A stretch of 64,000 nucleotides of DNA from Pseudalkalibacillus sp. SCS-8 (GCF_040126055.1 NZ_CP143541.1:806001-870000); one strand, 5' to 3'; shown: positions 10,139-18,321, counted from the stretch's first letter. The notes: a model not told the origin generated them from the letters alone. A program made the numbers and translations.

Positions 10139-11038
10139 TTAATCAATGATTGTCACTTCAACGTCTTGTCGTCCGAATTCGATTGCTTGTTGTTTAGACT
10201 GCATGTAAATGTCGATTCGGTCACCGTTAATGGCACCACCTGTATCGCCAGCAATTGCACGACCATAACCTTCTACGTAAACCTCAGTTCCGAGAGGGAT
10301 GACATTCGGGTCGACTGCAATGACTTTCTGATCAGGATTTTCATTCAAATCAATACCTGTAGCGGTAACACCTGAGCAACCATCACAATTTGCCGTGTAA
10401 GCCGTAGCTTCCATTGTCATTGTCTTTCCTTCAGCTTCTGGAGCTTCTTCGGCTTCATCTTCTTTTTCTGCTTGCTTCGGTTCTGCTTCTTGTTCCGTTT
10501 CTTCTTTTACAGGTTCTTCAGCTTTCTTTTCTTCCGTTTCTTTCAAGTTAAACAACTCTGCCTTCGTTTCAGGACCTGCTATACCATCAACTTGCAAATT
10601 GTTTTCTTGTTGGAACTTTTTGACGGCCTTTTCAGTCAATGGACCAAAAATTCCATCAACCTGATAGGAGTAAAGCTTCAATTCAGCTAAATGCTTTTGG
10701 AGATGCTCAACAGCTTTTCCTCGATCGCCTCGTTGGATAAGCTCTGTTGCTTCTTCCAATACATCAGCTGTCTTTTCGTCTACTTTTCCAGTAGGTGTAA
10801 GGCCGTAGTCTTTTTGGAAGGCTTTGACACCTTTATGGGTAATATCACCGAAATAACCGGTTGATTTATGGTAATCGAAAAATCCTAGTTCCTTCAGGTC
10901 CTTTTGGATGGAGTGGACATCTTCATGCCACATTTTCTTCTTCAACGGCGTTTCTACTTCAGCCGCTTGGGTTGCTGCTGTAGGTGCGAGGACCGCTGAT
11001 CCTGCCAGCGCTACAGTAAGTGCTACTTTCTTGAACAT
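10139..11038 (-). CDS. Secreted peptidoglycan-binding protein with 3D (MltA-like) domain
   Basis: Exported wall protein of 299 aa. Signal peptide (1 to about 25, ending TQAAEV), two peptidoglycan-binding type 1 repeats (about 40-95, GYFGDITHKGVKAFQKDYGL; and 100-160, GIFGPLTEKAVKKFQQENNL), a Glu/Lys-rich linker (about 165-208) and a C-terminal 3D domain. The three conserved Asp are in VDPNVIPLG, AGDTGGAI and GDRIDIY. The family includes YocH/YorM-type autolysins and resuscitation-like wall hydrolases. Monocistronic, with its own terminator. Confidence 0.9.
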   Translation of the reverse strand: MFKKVALTVALAGSAVLAPTAATQAAEVETPLKKKMWHEDVHSIQKDLKELGFFDYHKSTGYFGDITHKGVKAFQKDYGLTPTGKVDEKTADVLEEATELIQRGDRGKAVEHLQKHLAELKLYSYQVDGIFGPLTEKAVKKFQQENNLQVDGIAGPETKAELFNLKETEEKKAEEPVKEETEQEAEPKQAEKEDEAEEAPEAEGKTMTMEATAYTANCDGCSGVTATGIDLNENPDQKVIAVDPNVIPLGTEVYVEGYGRAIAGDTGGAINGDRIDIYMQSKQQAIEFGRQDVEVTIID

Positions 11039-11254
11039 ATAGAAGGTTCCCTCCTTTTTAATTAGGACGTTCTACCTTTATCACGTCCTAATTGCACATT
11101 GTACTAGCCTAATATGACATGAGAATAATAGACCAGTTACAAGGAGATTACGATTTAAATACAGAGGGGGTCTTTTTTGTCATCATTCCTAAAATAAGTT
11201 AAAATAAGATATAATTTACCAGATAAATCCATGTCATTCCTTGGAGGGATTACC

Positions 11255-11785
11255 CTGAAGATATCCAAGCGGTCTTTAAAGTGGATCGTCGTCATGGCAT
11301 TGATCAGTCTAGTCGTAGTTGGGACAAGCAGTTTTATAGGGATTTATGTGCTAAGCGAAGCGGATGAAGGTCCTTTAACACTAGGGGAAGCAAGACAGAA
11401 TGGCTCAGTGCGGCTGGTGGCGAATGAAAGCCTTCTCGTCAATGAACGGAAGGAAGAGGAATTGATGAGAGAGGTCCATGCGATGCATATGTACTGGAAT
11501 GAGTTACTCGGCTGGGGTGCATGGAAAACCTTTAAACCATCTGAAAAAAAGGATGCTTTGGAGAGTAAAATGAAGTACATCCGAACCATCCTCGTACCAG
11601 AGACACAAGGGAGTTTGAAAAAGGATTTGAACCGTGCAGCTGATATGATCGAGGAGGCATTGAAGGAAGACCACACTGAGAAACTTCGAACCACCCATCG
11701 AATCTTCCATGACCTTGATGTCGTCATGAATGATATTGTCGTAGATGTCGTTTGGGGTGTGACGGAAACGTACGGGAAGCAATAA
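11255..11785 (+). CDS. Membrane-anchored protein of unknown function, probable CTG start
   Basis: Not recognised. One N-terminal hydrophobic segment (SLKWIVVMALISLVVVGTSS) is followed by a soluble, alpha-helical extracytoplasmic part of ~145 residues rich in charged residues and Trp, ending VVWGVTETYGKQ. An ATG at 11231 has no ribosome binding site. GGAGGG (11243-11248) lies six bases before an in-frame CTG at 11255, and starting there gives a clean Lys/Arg-rich signal-anchor N-terminus. I therefore read this as a non-canonical CTG start; ATG 11231 is the alternative. The next small gene follows in the same direction. Confidence 0.65.
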   Translation: MKISKRSLKWIVVMALISLVVVGTSSFIGIYVLSEADEGPLTLGEARQNGSVRLVANESLLVNERKEEELMREVHAMHMYWNELLGWGAWKTFKPSEKKDALESKMKYIRTILVPETQGSLKKDLNRAADMIEEALKEDHTEKLRTTHRIFHDLDVVMNDIVVDVVWGVTETYGKQ

Positions 11786-11865
11786 TGGAAGCAGCCTGTC
11801 ATATTCAGCTAGATTCCCATCTTCATTTTATGATAAATTGGTAGTTGGAAGGATGGGATTTCAAC

Positions 11866-12027
11866 ATGTTCAAAGTAATGATTGCCTCCGTTCTCATCAT
11901 CATTTTCGTTCTAGTCATCTTTACAATAGCGATAACAAAGGGATACTCTTACAAACATACAATTGATCCAATAGAAAACAACCCTAACCTTAAGGGAAAT
12001 GATGAAGACGAGGAAGAAACAAACTAA
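11866..12027 (+). CDS. ytzI: YtzI-like small membrane protein
   Basis: Small protein of 53 aa: one transmembrane helix (about residues 4-22), then the conserved TKGYSYKHTIDP stretch and an acidic tail. The central motif resembles Bacillus YtzI, function unknown. ATG 11866 is preceded by GGAAGGATGGG; an in-frame TTG at 11845 lies before the ribosome binding site. A strong terminator follows at 12062. Confidence 0.7.
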   Translation: MFKVMIASVLIIIFVLVIFTIAITKGYSYKHTIDPIENNPNLKGNDEDEEETN

Positions 12028-12061
12028 TAAATGCTCCATTTCACAAGTTTTCGGCTTGTCA

Positions 12062-12092
12062 GGTTGACTGTATAATTCAGTCAACCTTTTTA
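12062..12092 (+). terminator. Terminator after ytzI
   Basis: GGTTGACTG-N7-CAGTCAACC stem followed by TTTTTAATTT. Confidence 0.88.
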
Positions 12093-12165
12093 ATTTGTAC
12101 AAGCAAAATCTGGAAATCTGCATAGGTTGTAGTAAGGAACGAAAACTTATGAAAGTGGTGAATTA

Positions 12166-13581
12166 ATGGTTACTGTTGTATTAGATCCAGGTCATGGTGG
12201 TTCTGACAGTGGAGCCGTTTATAAGCAGTATCGAGAAAAAGATTTCAACCTGAAAGTGGCATTGATGGTAAGAGAGTTTCTTCTTGAATCGTATGTTGTC
12301 AAAGTGTTGATGACGAGAGCAAAAGATGAAACGGTCAGTCTTAAAGAACGGACTGATTTTGCAAACAAGAAGAACGCAGACTACTTCTTTTCCATCCACC
12401 ACAATGCTGCTGGAGGAAGTGGATTTGAAAGTTTTATTTATAACGGAAACATAAATAATTCAACAAAAGTCATCCAAGGAATCATCCACAAGGAAATCGT
12501 CTTTACGATGGACAAGTATAACGTATTCAATCGAGGGCAAAAACGAGCAAACTTCTATGTATTACGGAATACAAGAATGAACGCAATGCTCATAGAGGTT
12601 CTTTTTATTGATAATGAAAAGGATCTTAAACTCATGTTGAATGATAAATTCCTGAGAGATGTTGCAATGGCAACAGCGACTGGTATCGCTAAAGCACTCA
12701 ACCTACCGCGTAAGGAGAAGCCGAAACCGAAGCCAGAGCCTGTTCCAGGAACCATTTATAAAGTAATTGCTGGTTCATTTAAAGAGGAAGAGAATGCAAA
12801 AGACCGAGCAGAGATGTTAGCTTCTAAAAAGATTGATTCTTATATCTATCCGGTGAAAATTAATGGGACAACATTCTATCGTGTACAAGCAGGTGCATAC
12901 TCGGAAAGAAAAAATGCAGAAGAACAAGTCGAAATGCTAGTGAAGCTAGGAATCAGTGGAGCTTTCATCGTAATAGAAGGGCCGAGTGAACCTGAGAAGC
13001 CTGAAAAACCGGAAGAACCTACTCCAGAGCCGATTAAAGGTTTCACGATTCAGGGTGAAAGTGTCCTGACAGCGGATACGATGAATCAGTTTGTCAGAAA
13101 TGTTAATCCGAAAGCTCCAGCATTGGCACAGCTTTATTTGAACATCGGTAAACTTTATGGCATTCGAGGAGATACAGCTTTTGCTCAAGCAATCCATGAA
13201 ACGAACTACTTCAAATTCACAGGAACTGTAAAACCTGAGCAGAATAACTATGCTGGAATTGGGACGACGGGACCATCCGTACCTGGTGCTAGTTTCAAAA
13301 CACCTCGAGAAGGGGTTCTCGCTCATATCCAACATCTATATGCCTATGCGACAAAAGCGAAATTACCTGATGGACAAGTATTGGTTGATCCTCGCTTCAA
13401 TCTGGTGGCGCGTGGTTCCGCACCAACATGGGTGATGTTGAACGGAAAGTGGGCAGTACCGGGTACGACTTATGGCCAAATGATCCTTTCCATCTATGAG
13501 AAGATGATCAATCTTGAGGTTGAGAACGTAAATAAGCTGTTAGATGATTTAGAGAAGACCAAGCAACAGCTTGATGAGTAA
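12166..13581 (+). CDS. Bifunctional cell-wall hydrolase: Amidase_3 + SPOR repeats + glucosaminidase
   Basis: Modular peptidoglycan hydrolase of 471 aa. N-acetylmuramoyl-L-alanine amidase domain (1 to about 185) with zinc ligands His10 (LDPGHGG), Glu in YREKDFN and His in FSIHHNAA, plus the catalytic Glu in AMLIEVLF. Next comes a Pro/Lys linker, two SPOR-like motifs (IYKVIAGSFKEEENAKDRAE and FYRVQAGAYSERKNAEEQVE, about 200-275), an acidic Pro-rich linker and a glucosaminidase domain (about 295-450; AQAIHETNYFKF, WVMLNGKWAVPG). It would cut both the stem-peptide amide and the glycan. No signal peptide is visible, which is endolysin-like, yet no phage genes flank it; it may act in the mother cell at sporulation. 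Confidence 0.9.
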   Translation: MVTVVLDPGHGGSDSGAVYKQYREKDFNLKVALMVREFLLESYVVKVLMTRAKDETVSLKERTDFANKKNADYFFSIHHNAAGGSGFESFIYNGNINNSTKVIQGIIHKEIVFTMDKYNVFNRGQKRANFYVLRNTRMNAMLIEVLFIDNEKDLKLMLNDKFLRDVAMATATGIAKALNLPRKEKPKPKPEPVPGTIYKVIAGSFKEEENAKDRAEMLASKKIDSYIYPVKINGTTFYRVQAGAYSERKNAEEQVEMLVKLGISGAFIVIEGPSEPEKPEKPEEPTPEPIKGFTIQGESVLTADTMNQFVRNVNPKAPALAQLYLNIGKLYGIRGDTAFAQAIHETNYFKFTGTVKPEQNNYAGIGTTGPSVPGASFKTPREGVLAHIQHLYAYATKAKLPDGQVLVDPRFNLVARGSAPTWVMLNGKWAVPGTTYGQMILSIYEKMINLEVENVNKLLDDLEKTKQQLDE

Positions 13582-13582
13582 A

Positions 13583-13609
13583 AAAGCTCCATGGCCGGAG
13601 CTTTTTTTG
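13583..13609 (+). terminator. Terminator of the amidase gene
   Basis: AAAGCTCC-ATGGCC-GGAGCTTTTTTT hairpin. Confidence 0.88.
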
Positions 13610-13635
13610 TGTGAGGAGAGAGTGCAGTGCATATT

Positions 13636-13772
13636 AGAGGTGTTTCTTTGCCCTCAAAACCAGGTATTTCGCGATTTGAGGGCAGATAAAAGGAGTTTCT
13701 TTGCCCTCAAATCAGGTATTTCGTAATTTGAGGGCATATAAAAGGAGTTTCTTTACCCTCAAAAGAGCAATC
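13636..13772. repeat. Intergenic GCCCTCAAA repeat array
   Basis: A ~52-bp unit is present about two and a half times: TTTCTTTGCCCTCAAA, then CAGGTATTTCG, then ATTTGAGGGCA, then ATAAAAGGAG. GCCCTCAAA and TTTGAGGGC inside each unit are inverted, so each unit can fold. It lies after the amidase terminator and before the next MFS gene. Confidence 0.75.
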
Positions 13773-13864
13773 ATCCAACAAGCAGGATCTGAAAGGTTTT
13801 TCGCTCAAAGTGTTACAATAATGGATAGCTCAATAGCGATACTCATGAATTAGGATGAAACGTT

Positions 13865-15037
13865 ATGAAGAATTGGAAGAGAAGTGCGCGCTTTCTCTGG
13901 CTTTGTAATTTCATAATTGTAGCTGCGATGACGATGATTCTCCCGTTCCTCCCCTTATATTTGGAGGTGCTTGGTGTAACGGATGAAAAGGCACTGAGTC
14001 TCTGGACGGGTGCAATTTTTTCAGCGGCATTCCTATCGGGAGCGTTTATGGCCCCGATCTGGGGAATCTTTGCGGATAAGTTCGGTCAGAAAGCGAACCT
14101 AATTCGTGCAGGAATCGGTATGGGAATCCTGACCTTCTCGATGGCCTTTGTGACTGGCCCCTGGATGCTTCTCGCCTTGCGCTTTTTCATGGGATTCTTT
14201 TCTGGCTTCATCACCGTTTCCTTTTCGTATTTATCGAGGATAACACCTAAGGAACATACTGGAGCCGCACTCGGTTTCCTGCAAACAGGAGGAATTTCAG
14301 GCGGAATCATTGGACCGTTAATCGGCGGTGCATTATCTGATTGGTTCGGCTTCAGACCTGTTTTTGCGATGACCGGTATCAGCATTTTCCTTACGTTGAT
14401 TCTTGTCATCCAGTTCATTCCGAAAGATGCTCCCATGCAGGAGACAGTGGAAAAGCAGGGGACATTTAAAGATGTGTTGATGAATAAACAGCTTCTTGTT
14501 TTGTTCATTGCTACCTTTTTATTGCAAGCAGCGATGTTGAGTACGAATTCAATGATGACGATCTTCGTTAAGACCTTCGTCGACAACCCGGAAAACCTCG
14601 CCCTGTTAGCAGGATTTGCAGCGTCGATCCTCGGTATCGCCACGATCATCGGTTCACCTTATTTAGGAAAGTTAGGAGATCGAATCGGCCATTTAAGGAT
14701 GTTGCCTGTCGTCATGTTCGCAAGCGGTGTCTTATTTTTACCGCAATTATTCACGGACAACATTTATGAATTGTATGTATGGCGATTTATTCAAGGGCTT
14801 GTTTTAGGCGGTGTTTGGCCGGCAATCCAGACATTGATCCATAAAAAAACACCTGCCGATATTCAGGGCAGGGCATTTGGTGTGACTGCAAGCTGCCGGT
14901 TCCTTGGTAACCTGACCGGTCCGATCATCGGAGGGTGGATTTCCGGAAGCTTTGCGACAGCCTATGTTTTTGGATTTGCAGGTGCCATACTGATGGCTGG
15001 TGGAATATTAGTCAGACTGGGCGTACAAAACCGATGA
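13865..15037 (+). CDS. MFS transporter, probable drug/efflux pump
   Basis: Integral membrane protein of 390 aa with about 12 hydrophobic helices. The MFS loop 2-3 signature appears as GIFADKFGQKANLI, and the antiporter-type motif in helix 5 as GFLQTGGISGGIIGPLIGGALSDWFG. Family members export drugs or metabolites in exchange for protons; the substrate is not evident. The C-terminal half repeats the fold (YLGKLGDRIGHLRML). Monocistronic, with a perfect-stem terminator after it. Upstream lies a repeat array rather than a regulator. Confidence 0.88.
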   Translation: MKNWKRSARFLWLCNFIIVAAMTMILPFLPLYLEVLGVTDEKALSLWTGAIFSAAFLSGAFMAPIWGIFADKFGQKANLIRAGIGMGILTFSMAFVTGPWMLLALRFFMGFFSGFITVSFSYLSRITPKEHTGAALGFLQTGGISGGIIGPLIGGALSDWFGFRPVFAMTGISIFLTLILVIQFIPKDAPMQETVEKQGTFKDVLMNKQLLVLFIATFLLQAAMLSTNSMMTIFVKTFVDNPENLALLAGFAASILGIATIIGSPYLGKLGDRIGHLRMLPVVMFASGVLFLPQLFTDNIYELYVWRFIQGLVLGGVWPAIQTLIHKKTPADIQGRAFGVTASCRFLGNLTGPIIGGWISGSFATAYVFGFAGAILMAGGILVRLGVQNR

Positions 15038-15056
15038 GTTTCAGACAATAATAGAG

Positions 15057-15090
15057 GGATAAACCCGTTACGGGTTTATCCCTTATCTTA
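15057..15090. terminator. Terminator between the MFS and lipoprotein genes
   Basis: GGGATAAACCCG-TTA-CGGGTTTATCCC perfect stem followed by TTATCTTATTT; it could serve both converging genes. Confidence 0.85.
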
Positions 15091-15100
15091 TTTATCTCGT

Positions 15101-15565
15101 TTAGATCGTTTGTTTGAACGTCGTTTCGAATGATGGAACGGATGTCACTTTGAAACGGACGTTGTAGGTTCCAGGATCTAATTCCGGTATGGCAACGGTA
15201 AATGTACGTTTACCGCCCGGTTCGATCGTCTCCTTTTTCAATGCTTGGGTGAACATTTTGCCCTCACCCCAGTGAAAGACGGTTTCTCCACTTTCATTCT
15301 TGATCCACATGTCATATTGCTGGCCGCTCGTAAACTCTAGTTCTAAGGGTTTTTCTGTTTGGTTTTGCAGTTCGATCACTGCCTGATCATTTGTAAAAGA
15401 AACGACCTTCAGTTCAACTTCACCTGCCACATTCTCATTCCCTTCTGATTTCTCTTCTTGCGCTTGTCCATTAACCGGTTCAGCAGACGGCGATTTCGTT
15501 TGTTCACCAGACCCACAAGCTGAAAGTATGATGACCAATCCAATAATGGTTGCTATCCGTACCAT
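15101..15565 (-). CDS. Lipoprotein with BsuPI-type (intracellular proteinase inhibitor) domain
   Basis: 154 aa. Lipoprotein signal with lipobox LSAC (Cys at about 17), a Ser/Glu/Gln-rich linker, then a BsuPI-like beta domain (about 55-150) with the signature FTSGQQYDMWIKNESGETV and a closing PELDPGTYNVRFKV. BsuPI was first described as an intracellular protease inhibitor; lipidated versions sit on the outer face of the membrane and their role is unclear. An ECF-sigma-type promoter (15606-15634) precedes it, pointing to envelope-stress control. It overlaps the tail of the neighbouring arsR-type gene only through that promoter. Confidence 0.85.
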   Translation of the reverse strand: MVRIATIIGLVIILSACGSGEQTKSPSAEPVNGQAQEEKSEGNENVAGEVELKVVSFTNDQAVIELQNQTEKPLELEFTSGQQYDMWIKNESGETVFHWGEGKMFTQALKKETIEPGGKRTFTVAIPELDPGTYNVRFKVTSVPSFETTFKQTI

Positions 15566-15605
15566 ATAAAAGCCCTCCTAACGCTAGCACTGTTGTTTTG
15601 TAGTA

Positions 15606-15634
15606 TAGACGTAATCAACTGGGCTTATGTTTCA
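15606..15634 (-). promoter_or_regulatory. Probable ECF-sigma promoter of the BsuPI lipoprotein
   Basis: Minus strand TGAAAC-N17-CGTCTATA, 40 bp before the start codon. It shares the CGTCTATA -10 with the promoters at 28375 and 60095. The -35 overlaps the end of the ArsR gene. Confidence 0.55.
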
Positions 15635-15970
15635 TTCCTCATCAGCTGTTTCAAAAATGCACTCTGATTCAATCACCTTCACGAGTTCCTTCAACTGTTC
15701 GAGTGGCCGTTCCACTTCCAGCCGATAATAATTTTGTGTCCCTTTCTTTTCAGAAGTGACAAGATGCACTTGCTTCAAAATTTTCAAGTGATGGGAAATG
15801 GTCGGACGAGACATTGGCGAGTACTCGGCAATTTCATTTACATTTAAACGTTCATTTTCAGCTAATAAAAGAATTAGTTCTTGTCTGACGGGGTCAGCTA
15901 GCGCTTGAAATAATGGAGTTGCATTACGGAACGATTCCAGAAAGCGCTCTTTTTCATTTGATTTTGTCAT
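15632..15970 (-). CDS. ArsR-family winged-helix transcriptional repressor
   Basis: DNA-binding regulator of 112 aa. Winged helix-turn-helix at about 30-85: LADPVRQELILLLAE, then the recognition-helix region SRPTISHHLKILKQ. No ArsR-type metal-binding CVC motif is seen; two late residues (Cys near ESECIFE and His in SHHLKI) are not enough to call a metal sensor. ATG 15970 follows GGTGAT at short spacing. A near-palindrome ATAGTTTAAACCTAT (15990-16004) just upstream may be its own operator. It is followed on the same strand by the BsuPI lipoprotein. Confidence 0.82.
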   Translation of the reverse strand: MTKSNEKERFLESFRNATPLFQALADPVRQELILLLAENERLNVNEIAEYSPMSRPTISHHLKILKQVHLVTSEKKGTQNYYRLEVERPLEQLKELVKVIESECIFETADEE

Positions 15971-15989
15971 CTCTATCACCATTCGTTCA

Positions 15990-16004
15990 ATAGTTTAAAC
16001 CTAT
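15990..16004. promoter_or_regulatory. Possible ArsR autoregulatory operator
   Basis: ATAG-TTTAAA-CCTAT imperfect palindrome between the promoter-like ATATACTATATACATATA stretch and the arsR-type start codon. Confidence 0.35.
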
Positions 16005-16063
16005 ATGTATATAGTATATCAGCAATTGGAAGTTGGCAAATTCAGATAAAGGGGAAATCTCCA

Positions 16064-16097
16064 CAAAAAAGACTGGCTTCACCCAATGTGCCAGTCC
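16064..16097 (-). terminator. Terminator of the zinc-ribbon gene
   Basis: Minus strand GACTGGC-N12-GCCAGTC followed by six Ts. Confidence 0.8.
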
Positions 16098-16104
16098 AAT
16101 CGAA

Positions 16105-16353
16105 TCATCCACCGAAAAAGATATCGAGAAAAGTACTTAATTCTTTGCGTTTTCCTTCGAGGATCTCTGGGTCAAAGACTTCTACATATCCACAATTCAT
16201 GCAGCTGACAAAAAGAAATTCAGTATGCTGGACATCGAACATTTTACTGAATCCTGTTCCAGTCATTGCGCCTTTTTTCGTCATGCAGTACTCATGCTTA
16301 CACTTTACACACGTGAATTTCTCTCGAATCGAGTCTTCAATTGAGACTTTCAA
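16105..16353 (-). CDS. Zinc-ribbon protein (DUF2082/YpeQ-like)
   Basis: Small protein of 82 aa. Two Cys pairs, CVKCKHE and CMNCGY, form a zinc ribbon around the conserved TKKGAMTGTGFSKMFDVQH stretch, a pattern I associate with DUF2082 nucleic-acid-binding-like zinc ribbons. Function unknown. A longer open frame runs back to 16455, but the strong AAGGAGG sits eight bases before the TTG at 16353. That removes the unrelated N-terminal extension, which would overlap the htpX terminator. Confidence 0.82.
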   Translation of the reverse strand: MKVSIEDSIREKFTCVKCKHEYCMTKKGAMTGTGFSKMFDVQHTEFLFVSCMNCGYVEVFDPEILEGKRKELSTFLDIFFGG

Positions 16354-16412
16354 ACAATCAACCTCCTTATATGTACATACGGACGACTCATACATACGTT
16401 TCAACAATCTAA

Positions 16413-16446
16413 TAAAAAAAGGAACAGACGCTGTGGTCTGTTCCTT
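16413..16446 (-). terminator. Terminator of htpX
   Basis: Minus strand GGAACAGAC-N6-GTCTGTTCC followed by seven Ts. Confidence 0.87.
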
Positions 16447-16454
16447 CAGTCTCA

Positions 16455-17336
16455 TTATTTTGCATGCAGACGACGAATTCGCTCATCAATGTCAGGGTGA
16501 GTAGAGAAAATCATTTTCTTCTTCTTACCGCCACTGATTTTCATCGTTGCCAATGTGTCTTGACGTGTATCAACGCGATTGATATACGCGCGTAGTGCTT
16601 CTAGAGCGTGAATCATCTTATCCTTACCAGCGAGGTCTGCGCCTCCACGGTCTGCATGGAATTCACGATGACGTGAGTATGCCATGATGACGATGCTTCC
16701 TAAGATGGAGAACGCAATCTGGAATACAATGATTGAAATCAGGTGGACGATGGCCGCCTTGTCTTCATCAACAAGTTGAGCGACTGCCCACGCAGCAATT
16801 CTTGATAGGAATACGACGAATGTGTTGACGATACCTTGAAGTAAAGTCATCGTTACCATATCCCCATTGGCAATATGGGCGACTTCGTGTGCGATGACGC
16901 CTTCAATTGCATCATCATCCATATTTTCAAGTAATCCCGTCGAAACAGCGACAAGAGAACGACGTTTCGATGGACCCGTAGCGAATGCATTGACCTCAGG
17001 GGAGTCGTAGATCCCTACTTGTGGCATTGCAGAAAGTCCTGCAGCACGGGACAAGCGGTGTACACGTTCAACAACATCCTGTTCAACTGCTGATCCAGGA
17101 CGGTCAGGATCAATGACTTTCACACGCATGATCGTCTTTGCCATCCAACGGGAAATCGCTAATGAAATGAATGCACCAGTGAAACCGATGACAGCACTAA
17201 ATGCAAGCAGCGTTCCAAATTGGATGTTTCCACCTGGTCCGATATACGTATTCAGGTTCAACAACGACAATACGATCATGATTGTCGTAAGGACCAAAAC
17301 GTTGGTTAAGATAAATAGAAAAATCCGTTTTGCCAT
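16455..17336 (-). CDS. htpX: Membrane metalloprotease HtpX
   Basis: M48-family zinc protease for quality control of membrane proteins, 293 aa. Two N-terminal and two central membrane helices. Zinc motif His150-Glu-x-x-His154 ([12 protein letters not shown]), third ligand Glu in [15 protein letters not shown]. It corresponds to B. subtilis YkrL. There the divergent neighbour YkrK (DUF1836) regulates it, and the same neighbour is found here at 17550. A palindrome matching one near the other gene lies at 17354, just upstream of the ribosome binding site, so control of htpX by this regulator is likely. Confidence 0.93.
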   Translation of the reverse strand: MAKRIFLFILTNVLVLTTIMIVLSLLNLNTYIGPGGNIQFGTLLAFSAVIGFTGAFISLAISRWMAKTIMRVKVIDPDRPGSAVEQDVVERVHRLSRAAGLSAMPQVGIYDSPEVNAFATGPSKRRSLVAVSTGLLENMDDDAIEGVIAHEVAHIANGDMVTMTLLQGIVNTFVVFLSRIAAWAVAQLVDEDKAAIVHLISIIVFQIAFSILGSIVIMAYSRHREFHADRGGADLAGKDKMIHALEALRAYINRVDTRQDTLATMKISGGKKKKMIFSTHPDIDERIRRLHAK

Positions 17337-17353
17337 TTTTCATACCTCATTTC

Positions 17354-17369
17354 AAGTTCATTTGAACTT
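17354..17369. promoter_or_regulatory. Probable DUF1836-regulator operator, htpX side
   Basis: AAGTTCA-TT-TGAACTT perfect inverted repeat immediately upstream of the htpX ribosome binding site. The matching site is at 17516. Confidence 0.65.
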
Positions 17370-17515
17370 AATATTGTATAAGCTGAGTATAAATTATCCG
17401 AAAGTTTTTATCAAGACAGTTGCTTAACAACTTTATGAATTATTTCTCTTTTTTGAATTTCGAAAGGACGCATCACTAAAATTAAATTGACGCAGGGAAT
17501 TTTGTTGCGTATGAT

Positions 17516-17531
17516 AAGTTCAAATGAACGG
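17516..17531. promoter_or_regulatory. Probable DUF1836-regulator operator, own-gene side
   Basis: AAGTTCA-AA-TGAACGG, 14 of 16 bases identical to the reverse complement of the htpX-side site, just upstream of the GAGGTGA ribosome binding site of the regulator gene. Confidence 0.6.
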
Positions 17532-17549
17532 ATGAATTGAGGTGAAATC

Positions 17550-18296
17550 ATGCCTTTATTGACGTTAAGCCGAAAACAGATGGCAGAGCTCTTGTTAGCC
17601 TTGCATTCAAATGAAGGAGATAAGCCTGCTCTGATTTTGAAGGAAGCTTGGCTCGAACTAAATGATATTGAAGATGAATCCTTGATCAAGGGGTTAGGAG
17701 AGGGATCTCTTCCTGGCATTTTTGAAAAGATCATGAAAGGGACAAACAAGGAGCTGGGCTTTTCCATCAATGAGATTGTCTCTTTAGGCAACCAGATCGA
17801 ATATAGCAGCTTCTCGACGACTGCGGTCCAAAATTGGGTGAAGCGTGATGTGCGCAACTTGATTGGATCTCCCCATAAAGGGAAAAAATACTCCCTTGAA
17901 CAGGCGGCTATTCTTTTCATTGTAGAGGATTTGAAAAGCACGCTTGATTTCGTTTCCATCCGCAACTTATTAATGTTGATTTTCAATAACATTGAAGATC
18001 GGCATGATGATTTGATTGATCCTATCCATTTCTATCATACATACGCAACAGTATTTGAAGAATTGGACTTGAACGACGACAATGTGGTGGACGTCGACTT
18101 CAGGGTGAAGGATGGCAAAAAGGCGGAGTCATTGATCTATCAAAAAGCGGATGAGAAAATCACCGAGTTCAACACTTTGACAGAAAAGCAGAGATCGATC
18201 GTCAAGAATGCGCTCGTCATCGCGACACTGTCTGTCCAAACCTCCTATTTCCAGTCCGTATCCCGGCAATTCTTGAACTCGACCTTATTCATTTAA
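17550..18296 (+). CDS. ykrK: DUF1836 transcriptional regulator (YkrK-like)
   Basis: 248-aa cytoplasmic protein. The N-terminal ~95 residues precede a DUF1836/MerR-like winged segment (about 95-140: AVQNWVKRDVRNLIGSPHKGKKYSLEQAAIL). The C-terminal half is helical. In B. subtilis, YkrK is encoded divergently from ykrL (htpX) and binds both promoter regions. Here the divergent pair and the two GTTCAWWTGAAC palindromes support the same circuit. Start ATG follows GAGGTGAAATC. Its own terminator follows. Confidence 0.85.
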   Translation: MPLLTLSRKQMAELLLALHSNEGDKPALILKEAWLELNDIEDESLIKGLGEGSLPGIFEKIMKGTNKELGFSINEIVSLGNQIEYSSFSTTAVQNWVKRDVRNLIGSPHKGKKYSLEQAAILFIVEDLKSTLDFVSIRNLLMLIFNNIEDRHDDLIDPIHFYHTYATVFEELDLNDDNVVDVDFRVKDGKKAESLIYQKADEKITEFNTLTEKQRSIVKNALVIATLSVQTSYFQSVSRQFLNSTLFI

Positions 18297-18321
18297 TACT
18301 GCAAAAAGTTCAAAACGACCA

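Noticed and set aside
12166..13581. Prophage remnant around the endolysin-like amidase
   Set aside because: No holin, portal, integrase or attachment-site duplication; neighbours are ordinary chromosomal genes.
17411..17992. 193-codon minus-strand open frame
   Set aside because: Lies antisense to the DUF1836 regulator and its promoter region; amino-acid composition is unlike a real protein.
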